DNA of 11,477 bases, from positions 1 through 11,477 of the forward strand of contig JAFZQQ010000173.1 in assembly GCA_017620315.1 (NCBI GenBank), read 5' to 3'. Origin of the DNA: Oscillospiraceae bacterium (GTDB lineage: Bacteria > Bacillota > Clostridia > Oscillospirales > Oscillospiraceae). Under the pieces are notes generated by a model. The model made no database searches. It saw only the letters and a program-made list of their open reading frames with translations, and was not told where the DNA came from. The position numbers and the translations under genes are program-made. Positions 6,217 to 11,477 of this stretch are shown in pieces; position 1 is the first letter of the stretch, and each line of letters starts with the position of its first letter.

Positions 6217-7460
6217 TCGGCGTCCTTCGGCGCCGCGCCGCCTCCGCCGCCGCCCTTGCGGTGGTTTCGGCCCCCGCGTCTGTGATTGCGGCGGCGCTGC
6301 GTGGGCTTCTCGCCCTCGCCCTCGGCCGCGGCGGGCTTGTCCGTCTTCGGCGCGTCCTTGGGCGCGGCGTCGCTCTTGCGGCGCTCCTTCTTCTCGGGCT
6401 TGTCGGGCTTTTCGGAATTTTCGGTTTTCGCCGTCTCCGCAGGCTTATCCTGTCCTGTGCCCTTGCGGCGCGAACGGCCTCCGCGGCGCCGGCGCTTTTC
6501 GCCGCCCTCCTCGCTGTCCGGGTCATAGAGCATAGCGTCCAGCTCCCTTGCCTCCGCGCGCAGGCGCAGCTCGGTCTCGTCCAGCTCCTCCGGCACAATA
6601 TACCGCTCGGGGCGCTCGCGGGGTATCTCTATGCCGTCGCGCGAGCCCTTGCCGTTGCGCAGCACGTTGAGCTCGCAGTTGTGATATCGGCGCGGGTTCT
6701 CGGGCTGGTCGTCGAGCCGCACGACCACCTGCTCGCGCAGGATGTCGACGTTCGTCACGTTGCCGGGTCCGTCGGGCGTGAGCACGAAGGAGTCCTGCCT
6801 CGGGCAGCGGCGCACCGCGTCCTCATAGGCGTCCTGCTCGTACTTGAGGCAGCACATCAGCCTGCCGCAGGTACCGGATATCTTGGTGGGGTTGAGGCTG
6901 AGGTTCTGCGTCTTCGCCATCTTGATGGAGACGGGGATGAAGTCGTCAAGGAACTCGGCGCAGCAAAACGGCCTTCCGCAGATGCCGATGCCGCCGAGCA
7001 GCTTCGCCTCGTCGCGCACACCGATCTGGCGCAGCTCGATGCGGGCGCGGAACTGCGAGGCGAGATCGCGCACAAGCGCGCGAAAGTCCACGCGCCCGTC
7101 GCTTGTGAAGTAGAACAGTATCTTGCTGCCGTCAAAATTGCTCTCGACCTTGACAAGCTTCATGTCGAGCCCGTGGTCGGCGATCTTGTTCTGGCAGATG
7201 CCGAACGCGTCCTTCTCGCGCGTGCGGTTCAGCTCCCATGTGCGGCGGTCGTTTTCCGTCGCGACACGGATGAGCGGACGCAGCGGCTGCACCACCGCGC
7301 TGTCCTCCACCTCGCGGTTCCCGGTGACGCAGCGCGCGTATTCGGGCCCCTGCGAGGTGTCGACGATGACGTACTGCCCCGCGCTGACTTTCAGTCCGTG
7401 GGGGTCGAAGTAGTATTCCTTTGGTCCGCCGCGGAAGCGGACGCCGATGATCTCAGTCAT
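6213..7460 (-). CDS. ricT: RicT/YaaT-like PSP1-domain protein with a long basic tail
   Basis: A 415-residue protein. Residues 1-280 match the PSP1-containing YaaT/RicT family: EIIGVRFRGGPKEYYFDP at the start, FYFTSDGRVDFRALVRDL (116-133), and cysteine clusters C161-GRPF-C166-C167 and C198-GRLM-C203-C204. In Bacillus, RicT with RicA and RicF forms an FeS-containing complex that acts with RNase Y in mRNA maturation and affects sporulation, competence and biofilm; these clusters are the likely ligands. Bacillus RicT is about 275 residues. Here residues about 310-415 add a Lys/Arg/Pro/Glu/Gly-rich disordered tail (RRRRGGRSRRK, RRRNHRRGGRNHRKGGGGGG). The ATG at 7458-7460 is chosen because GAGG precedes it and it lies 10 nt after the delta-prime stop. 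An in-frame start 14 codons upstream would overlap that gene and lacks family similarity. Confidence 0.9.
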   Translation of the reverse strand: MTEIIGVRFRGGPKEYYFDPHGLKVSAGQYVIVDTSQGPEYARCVTGNREVEDSAVVQPLRPLIRVATENDRRTWELNRTREKDAFGICQNKIADHGLDMKLVKVESNFDGSKILFYFTSDGRVDFRALVRDLASQFRARIELRQIGVRDEAKLLGGIGICGRPFCCAEFLDDFIPVSIKMAKTQNLSLNPTKISGTCGRLMCCLKYEQDAYEDAVRRCPRQDSFVLTPDGPGNVTNVDILREQVVVRLDDQPENPRRYHNCELNVLRNGKGSRDGIEIPRERPERYIVPEELDETELRLRAEARELDAMLYDPDSEEGGEKRRRRGGRSRRKGTGQDKPAETAKTENSEKPDKPEKKERRKSDAAPKDAPKTDKPAAAEGEGEKPTQRRRNHRRGGRNHRKGGGGGGAAPKDAE

Positions 7461-7470
7461 AAGCAGCCTC

Positions 7471-8328
7471 TTACAGTATAATATGTTCGCATTCCGCCGC
7501 AAAGCCGCCGGTCGTCATGCCGACGCCGACGTTGTAGGTGCAGTGTATGCGGTATTCGTCCAAAAGCTCTGCGAGCGCCATGAGCTTTGCGCGGCCGAGC
7601 CTTTGCGCAAGCTTGTCCGTGAGCGCGGTGCGCTCCGCCGCCGAGCCGTACAGCGAAAGCAGCGCCTCGGAGAGCGTGAGCCGCGCGTCCTCGAAGATCG
7701 CGCCAAGCTCGTCGCGCGTTATTTTCGAGGTTTCCAGCTTCACAAAGAACTCCGTGCGCGAGGCGGTGCCGCCCTCAGCCAGCAGACGGCAAAGCTCAAG
7801 CGCCTTTTCGTGCGTGCCTTCGCTCCCGGCGTCCCCGCCGCCGAGCTTCAGCTCGACGCAGCGCGAGCGCACGGTCTGCAGCAGCGAGGCGCTGTTCTCG
7901 GTGCAGAAGATGAACGCGCAGTAGGGCGGCCCCTCCTCGATGGTCTTGAGCAGGATGTTCTGATCCTTCTCGTTCAATATACCGCAGTCCTCGAAGATAT
8001 AGACCTTTCTCGCGCCCTCGTTCGGGCGGATGAAAGCGTCTGTACGCATCGCGCGCACAACGTCGGCGCTGAGCTCCTTATGCTCGGGGTCGCGGACGTA
8101 AATGACATCGGGATGTATCCCGCCGAGCACCTTGCGGCAGTGGGCGCAGGAAAGGCAGGGCCTGTCGCCCTCCGCCGCGCACTCGAACGCCGCCGAGGCG
8201 TAGACGGCTGCGTCGGCGCGGTTTGCGGCGCCGGAGAATATCAGCGCGTGGGAAAGCGCTCCGCGCGTCGCCGCGGCGCGTATGCGCGAGGCGGTATGCG
8301 ATTTTGCAAACTCCGTCAGGCCGGACAT
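7471..8328 (-). CDS. holB: DNA polymerase III delta-prime subunit
   Basis: A 285-residue clamp-loader subunit. It has LSHALIFSG near residues 25-33 and a four-cysteine zinc module C50, C58, C61, C64 (CLSCAHC). HPDVIYV, VRAMRTDAFIRP, KVYIFEDCGILNEKDQNILLKTIEEGP (108-134) and the SRC motif at 155-157 (TVRSRC) follow. The SRC arginine acts in trans on the neighbouring ATPase subunit. The P-loop region reads SGAANRADA, without a G-x-G-K-T core, so this subunit probably does not hydrolyse ATP, as in E. coli delta prime. The start ATG is preceded by AAAGGAGG 6 nt upstream. queT ends 15 nt upstream and the ricT-like gene starts 10 nt downstream. A holB-ricT pairing is conserved in Firmicutes. Confidence 0.93.
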   Translation of the reverse strand: MSGLTEFAKSHTASRIRAAATRGALSHALIFSGAANRADAAVYASAAFECAAEGDRPCLSCAHCRKVLGGIHPDVIYVRDPEHKELSADVVRAMRTDAFIRPNEGARKVYIFEDCGILNEKDQNILLKTIEEGPPYCAFIFCTENSASLLQTVRSRCVELKLGGGDAGSEGTHEKALELCRLLAEGGTASRTEFFVKLETSKITRDELGAIFEDARLTLSEALLSLYGSAAERTALTDKLAQRLGRAKLMALAELLDEYRIHCTYNVGVGMTTGGFAAECEHIIL

Positions 8329-8343
8329 GGCGCCTCCTTTCGG

Positions 8344-8853
8344 TCACTCCTTACGCGAAGCGGCGAGGTTCTTTTCAAGCACCCGCAGCAGCGGGAGACC
8401 AAGCGCGTAGCAAACGACGAGCTCGCCCGCGCCGACCGTCAGCGCGTTGTAGGCAAACGCCGGGACAAATCCGGCCCCGAAGCCGGTCTCACACCACGCG
8501 ATCATCGCGCCGACGAGCAGCGCGTTTGCTATGACCGGCGGCAGCGGCGCAAAATAAGCCTTGCGGCATTTGTACGTCCAGAAGGCGGCGATGAGCGTCG
8601 CCGCCGAGCCGACGACAAGGTCCAGGACGCCGTAGGGGCTTATGATGTTGGAGACGACGCAGCCGACGAACAGGCCGGGTATCGCCTCCGGGAACAGGAA
8701 CGGCAGCACGGTGAGCGCCTCGGAAAAGCGGAACTGCACCGGGCCGTAGGCGAGGTTCATCAGCCCCGCAAGATAGGTGAGTGCGACATAGAGCGCGCCG
8801 ATAACGCCGGCGCGGACAAGAAAACGGGTAGAGAATTTCGTGGTGGTTTCCAT
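8344..8853 (-). CDS. queT: QueT-family queuosine-precursor transporter (ECF S component)
   Basis: A 169-residue membrane protein with about five to six hydrophobic segments (roughly 13-33, 46-65, 70-92, 104-124, 132-154). The family signature is visible: TRFLVRAGVIGALYVALTYL, FRFSEALTVLPFLFPEAIPG (41-60), and GLFVGCVVSNIISPYG. QueT proteins are substrate-binding subunits of energy-coupling-factor transporters that import preQ1 or a related 7-deazaguanine for queuosine tRNA modification, using shared EcfAAT subunits encoded elsewhere. A preQ1-I-type riboswitch directly upstream agrees with the substrate. The AAAGGA ribosome site is unusually far (about 13 nt) from the ATG, but no in-frame ATG, GTG or TTG lies closer to it. 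The stop is 15 nt before holB. Confidence 0.92.
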   Translation of the reverse strand: METTTKFSTRFLVRAGVIGALYVALTYLAGLMNLAYGPVQFRFSEALTVLPFLFPEAIPGLFVGCVVSNIISPYGVLDLVVGSAATLIAAFWTYKCRKAYFAPLPPVIANALLVGAMIAWCETGFGAGFVPAFAYNALTVGAGELVVCYALGLPLLRVLEKNLAASRKE

Positions 8854-8856
8854 GGT

Positions 8857-8873
8857 GAAAAGTATATCCTTTC
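8857..8873 (-). promoter_or_regulatory. Small hairpin containing the queT ribosome site
   Basis: GAAAGG (8868-8873) can pair with CUUUUC (8857-8862), including one G-U, around a 5-nt AUAUA loop. It uses the Shine-Dalgarno bases and shares G8873 with riboswitch P2. Either it hides the site or, by looping out spacer, brings it nearer the distant ATG. Pairing is short, so this is tentative. Confidence 0.35.
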
Positions 8874-8905
8874 TGTTTTGATGACGGGGGTTAGCAGCTA
8901 CCCCG
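8873..8905 (-). ncRNA. preQ1-I riboswitch controlling queT
   Basis: On the minus strand P1 is CGGGG (8901-8905) pairing with CCCCG (8885-8889). The loop UAGCUGCUAA (8891-8900) is followed by an unpaired C at 8890, at the position of the ligand-pairing cytosine. An A-rich tail UCAUCAAAACAG (8873-8884) carries CAG (8873-8875), able to pair with loop CUG (8895-8897) to make the P2 pseudoknot. From memory, this layout closely follows the Thermoanaerobacter preQ1-I aptamer (CUGGG, loop ending UAA, CCCCAG, ACAAAACAAGG). In Bacillus the same loop/tail pair is UAG/CUA, so the pairing covaries. The ribosome site AAAGGA (8867-8872) abuts the tail, favouring translational control: ligand closes P2 and hides the site. 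Confidence 0.85.
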
Positions 8906-8920
8906 AAATAATGTATTTCC

Positions 8921-8949
8921 TAATGGAACCGCTTCGCTGGGTTCCATTA
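8921..8949. repeat. 10-bp inverted repeat upstream of the riboswitch
   Basis: TAATGGAACC (8921-8930) and GGTTCCATTA (8940-8949) are perfect complements around a 9-nt loop. No U-run follows on the minus strand, so it does not look like a terminator for ileS or an attenuator for queT. I found no convincing -35/-10 pair between here and the riboswitch. Confidence 0.7.
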
Positions 8950-8964
8950 AGATTTGGTTTCACT

Positions 8965-9072
8965 GCGCTTCCCGCACGCCTGACGGCGCACGGGCGCTTC
9001 GTGCAGCAAGTTTTCTCCGCGCGCGTGTCGCGGGAAAAACGATTAGGTTCATTGCCGCCTGCGGGCGGCAAA
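8965..9072. other. Hairpin-rich intergenic stretch between ileS and queT
   Basis: The 226-bp gap between queT and ileS holds no gene I can support. Besides the riboswitch and the repeat at 8921-8949 there is an imperfect stem at 8965-8997 (GCGC, CCCG, CGCC arms around TGAC). A perfect 8-bp stem TTGCCGCC/GGCGGCAA lies at 9052-9059/9064-9071 with a TGCG loop, 8 nt past the ileS stop. The latter could weakly terminate ileS, but its nearest U-run is about 12 nt away. Confidence 0.6.
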
Positions 9073-9079
9073 TCCCTTA

Positions 9080-11477
9080 TTACTGGAGATTCGGCAGATT
9101 TGCCACGACGTCGGCGCAGCGCGGGCAGAGGCCCTCGGCGTTGCCTTTGAGCGTGTGCTTCCAGCAGCGCGGGCACTTTTCGCCCTTCGCCTCGCTGACG
9201 ACGACGCGCCAGCCGTCGAAGGCGGTCTCCTCGCCCTGCTCATAAAGCGCGGCGTCGTCGGAAATGTCGACGTCGGAGACGATGAAGATGTCCGCGAGCT
9301 CGGCGCGCTCCATGCCAAGGCAGCCGCTTTCCAGGTCGACCTGCGTATCGGCGCGCTTTACAAGCGTGACGTGCGCCTCGAGGCTCTTGCCGATGCGCTT
9401 GTCGGCGCGCGCCTTTTCAAGAGCGCCGTTCACATCGTTGCGCAGCGTGCGCAGCTGCTCCCAGCGGGAGCCGTCGCCCTCGAGGGCGTAGTCCGTGAAG
9501 GGGGCGTTCATCTCGTTGAACAGCACGTTGCGCGCGTCGTCGCCCTCGCGGTGGGGCATTGCGAGCCAAATCTCGTCGCAGGTGAAGGCGAGGATGGGCG
9601 CGAACAGCCTTGTGAGCGTGTCCAGCGTCAGATAGAGCGCGGTCTGCGCGCTGCGGCGGGAAAGGCTGTCAGCTCCGTCGCAATAGAGACGATCCTTGAT
9701 GATGTCGAGATAGAAGGTGGAGAGCACGCCGACGCAGAAATCGTTCACCGCGTGGGTGATGATGTGGAACTCATAGCCGTCGTAGGACTGCGCCGCCTTT
9801 TCGCTCAGCTCGCCGAGCTTGGCGATGAGCCAGCGGTCGAGCTCGCGCATGTCGCCGGGCTTGACCATCTGCGTATTCGGGTCGAAGTCCACAAGGTTAT
9901 CCAGCATGAATTTGCAGGTGTTGCGGAACTTGAGATAATTCTGCGAGAGCTGCTTGAAGATGTTCTCGCCGCAGCGCACGTCGGCGTGATAGTCGGCGCT
10001 CGCCGCCCAGAGGCGCAGCATGTCAGCGCCATAGTTCTTGAAGATATCAGCGGGGTCGACGCCGTTGCCGAGGGACTTGTGCATCGCTCTGCCCTGCTCG
10101 TCCACCGTCCAGCCGTGCGTGACGCATTGACGGAAGGGCGCGCCCTTGCCCAGAGCGCCGACGGCGGTCAGCAGCGAAGACTGGAACCAGCCGCGGTACT
10201 GATCGAGACCTTCAAGGTACATGTCCGCGGGCCAGAAGCCCTGATCGCGCTGCATGGAGGCGAAGTGGGAGGAGCCGGAGTCGAACCAGCCGTCGAGCGT
10301 GTCCTCGTCCTTTGTGAAGGGGCCCTTGCTCCCGCACTCCGGGCAGGCAAAGCCCGCGGGCAGGAAGTCCGCCGCGTCCTTTTCAAACCACGCGTTCGAG
10401 CCCTCGGCGGCAAAGAGCTTTGAAATGACGTCGATGCTCTCCTCGGTGCAGATGGGCTTGCCGCAGTCCGGACAATAGACCACGGGGATGGGCAGGCCCC
10501 ACTTGCGCTGACGGGAAATGCACCAGTCGCTGCGCTCCTGGATCATGGACTTCATGCGGTCGATGCCCCAGTCGGGCACCCATCGCACCTCGTCCGCGGC
10601 GGCACAGGCGTCGCTCTTGAACGCCTCGACCGAGCAGAACCACTGCGGCGTCGCGCGGAAGATGATGGGGCCCTTGCAGCGCCAGCAGTGCGGATAGCTG
10701 TGGATGATGTCCTCGCTTGCGAAAAGCGCGCCGCTCTCCTTCATATCCGCAAGGATGGCGGGGTTGGATTCCTCGGTGGTCAAGCCGGCATACTTGCCCG
10801 CGTAGTCGGTGTGACGGCCGCGGTCGTCCACGGGCACGACCATGTCCATGCCGTAACGCTTGCAGGTCTCATAGTCGTCCGCGCCAAATCCCGGAGCGGT
10901 GTGGACGCAGCCGGTGCCGCTGTCCATTGTGACGTAATCGGCGTTGACAAGACGCGAGCTCTTGTCGAGGAAGGGGTGCTTCGCCAGCATGTTTTCGTAG
11001 AAGCTGCCCGGATGGGTCTCGACGATCTCATAGTCCTCGACGCCGCCGATCTTCATCACCTTGCCCGTCAGCGCCTCGGCGAGGATATACATCTCGCCGT
11101 TCGCCTTATTCCGCACCACCGCGTAGCTCTCGACCGGGTGCATGGCGATGGCGAGGTTGCCGGGCAGCGTCCAGATGGTCGTCGTCCAGATGACGAAGCT
11201 CAGCTTCGCATGGTCAAGGTGCGAAAGCTTGCCGGAATCGTCCAGCATCGGGAACTTGACATAGACCGTGGTGACGGGGTCGTCCTGATACTCTATCTCA
11301 GCCTCGGCAAGCGCGGTCTCGTCCCTGGGGCACCAGTAAACGGGCTTGAGCCCCTTGTAGATGTAGCCCTTGCGGTACATCGCGCCGAAGACCTTGACCT
11401 CCTCCGCCTCGAAGGAGGGCTCCATGGTCTTGTAGGGATGCTCCCAGTCGCCCACGACGCCCATGCGCTTGAAGCCC
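9080..11477 (-). CDS. ileS: Isoleucyl-tRNA synthetase, lacking its N-terminus (5' end outside window)
   Basis: About 798 residues of a class I synthetase that charges tRNA-Ile. The frame is open to the window edge (codons for F-K-R precede the first internal Met, used here as residue 1); the HIGH motif lies beyond the window. The editing (CP1) domain has WTTTIWTLPGN (93-103) and GTGCVHTAPGFGADD (183-197), which clears Val mischarged onto tRNA-Ile. Also seen are WCISRQRKWGLPIP (314-327), a CPDC/CPEC zinc-type insertion (331-377), WFDSGSSHF (393-401), and the KMSKS-region loop GRAMHKSLGN (458-467). The C-terminal zinc-binding element is C764-PR-C767-W with C780-PR-C783. The length and ending are typical of bacterial IleS. 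Any T-box control would lie upstream, outside the window. Confidence 0.97.
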   Translation of the reverse strand, partial: GFKRMGVVGDWEHPYKTMEPSFEAEEVKVFGAMYRKGYIYKGLKPVYWCPRDETALAEAEIEYQDDPVTTVYVKFPMLDDSGKLSHLDHAKLSFVIWTTTIWTLPGNLAIAMHPVESYAVVRNKANGEMYILAEALTGKVMKIGGVEDYEIVETHPGSFYENMLAKHPFLDKSSRLVNADYVTMDSGTGCVHTAPGFGADDYETCKRYGMDMVVPVDDRGRHTDYAGKYAGLTTEESNPAILADMKESGALFASEDIIHSYPHCWRCKGPIIFRATPQWFCSVEAFKSDACAAADEVRWVPDWGIDRMKSMIQERSDWCISRQRKWGLPIPVVYCPDCGKPICTEESIDVISKLFAAEGSNAWFEKDAADFLPAGFACPECGSKGPFTKDEDTLDGWFDSGSSHFASMQRDQGFWPADMYLEGLDQYRGWFQSSLLTAVGALGKGAPFRQCVTHGWTVDEQGRAMHKSLGNGVDPADIFKNYGADMLRLWAASADYHADVRCGENIFKQLSQNYLKFRNTCKFMLDNLVDFDPNTQMVKPGDMRELDRWLIAKLGELSEKAAQSYDGYEFHIITHAVNDFCVGVLSTFYLDIIKDRLYCDGADSLSRRSAQTALYLTLDTLTRLFAPILAFTCDEIWLAMPHREGDDARNVLFNEMNAPFTDYALEGDGSRWEQLRTLRNDVNGALEKARADKRIGKSLEAHVTLVKRADTQVDLESGCLGMERAELADIFIVSDVDISDDAALYEQGEETAFDGWRVVVSEAKGEKCPRCWKHTLKGNAEGLCPRCADVVANLPNLQ

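Noticed and set aside
6261..7481. 406-codon plus-strand frame opposite the RicT-like gene
   Set aside because: It is the shadow of a conserved protein; its Leu/Ala/Arg runs mirror the low-complexity tail on the other strand.
7458..7502. Upstream start for the RicT-like gene at 7502
   Set aside because: It would add 14 residues unlike the family start and overlap holB by about 30 nt, whereas the ATG at 7460 has GAGG at a suitable distance and begins with the conserved EIIGVRF block.
8873..8949. preQ1-II or preQ1-III riboswitch instead of class I
   Set aside because: Those classes are larger with different stem order. The compact single stem, unpaired C and A-rich tail fit class I without forcing; the 8921-8949 hairpin is not needed for it.
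9052..9071. Hairpin after ileS as a rho-independent terminator
   Set aside because: The stem is good, but no U-run follows directly on the minus strand (next bases TGAACCTAATCG), so read-through into queT cannot be excluded.
7447..9150. Long open frame (567 codons) on the plus strand across ricT, holB and queT
   Set aside because: It is antisense to three well-recognised genes, has Arg/Ala-rich content typical of a high-GC shadow frame, and matches no family.
9155..10423. Long open frame (422 codons) on the plus strand opposite ileS
   Set aside because: It lies wholly antisense to conserved IleS sequence, with Val/Ala/Glu/Arg-biased composition and no recognisable motif.
1..11477. CRISPR arrays, tRNA/rRNA genes, transposases, integrases, toxin-antitoxin pairs
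   Set aside because: I looked on both strands and saw none. The small XRE gene has no adjacent toxin-like reading frame, so it is not called an antitoxin.

Overview
The window is GC-rich, densely packed bacterial chromosome. It most likely comes from a gut-type Clostridia (Oscillospiraceae/Ruminococcaceae-like Firmicute). Evidence for this is the gene order DNA polymerase III delta-prime then RicT, a Firmicutes-style queuosine-precursor transporter behind a preQ1 riboswitch, strong GGAGG ribosome sites, and a BspA-type leucine-rich-repeat surface protein. The organism is an inference; nothing in the window names a species.

Layout. (1) Positions 1-2588, plus strand: the 3' end of an RluA-family rRNA pseudouridine synthase, then a PstS-like substrate-binding lipoprotein, then a second lipoprotein of unknown function whose start overlaps the previous stop (ATGA). 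The run ends at a 23-bp-stem bidirectional terminator. (2) Positions 2599-5359: a two-gene cassette. A large secreted BspA-like LRR protein (minus strand) is transcribed divergently from a 68-residue XRE/Cro-type repressor (plus strand). The AT-rich 139-bp region between them holds a near-consensus sigma-A promoter for the LRR gene (TTGACT, 17 nt, TATAAT), with a perfect 18-bp palindrome filling its spacer. It also holds two tandem TCTG-NN-CAGA sites and an inverted repeat over the repressor's own start codon. Both ends of the cassette are closed by bidirectional hairpin terminators. (3) Positions 5359-11477, minus strand, reading right to left: isoleucyl-tRNA synthetase (5' end beyond the window), a hairpin-rich spacer, a preQ1-I riboswitch, queT, holB (delta prime), ricT/yaaT-like, and a Cof-type HAD phosphatase. 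queT, holB, ricT and the HAD gene are packed with 15 nt, 10 nt and -4 nt between them and look co-transcribed.

How the parts work together. The minus-strand cluster is housekeeping: translation (IleS), replication (HolB), the RicT factor (RNA maturation in Bacillus), and uptake of a queuosine precursor under control of its own ligand. The LRR/XRE cassette is the accessory element. It has visibly lower GC, its own regulator and operators, and terminators at both borders. This suggests a switchable cell-surface or secreted protein placed between two housekeeping blocks. I see no tRNA or rRNA gene, CRISPR array, transposase or integrase.
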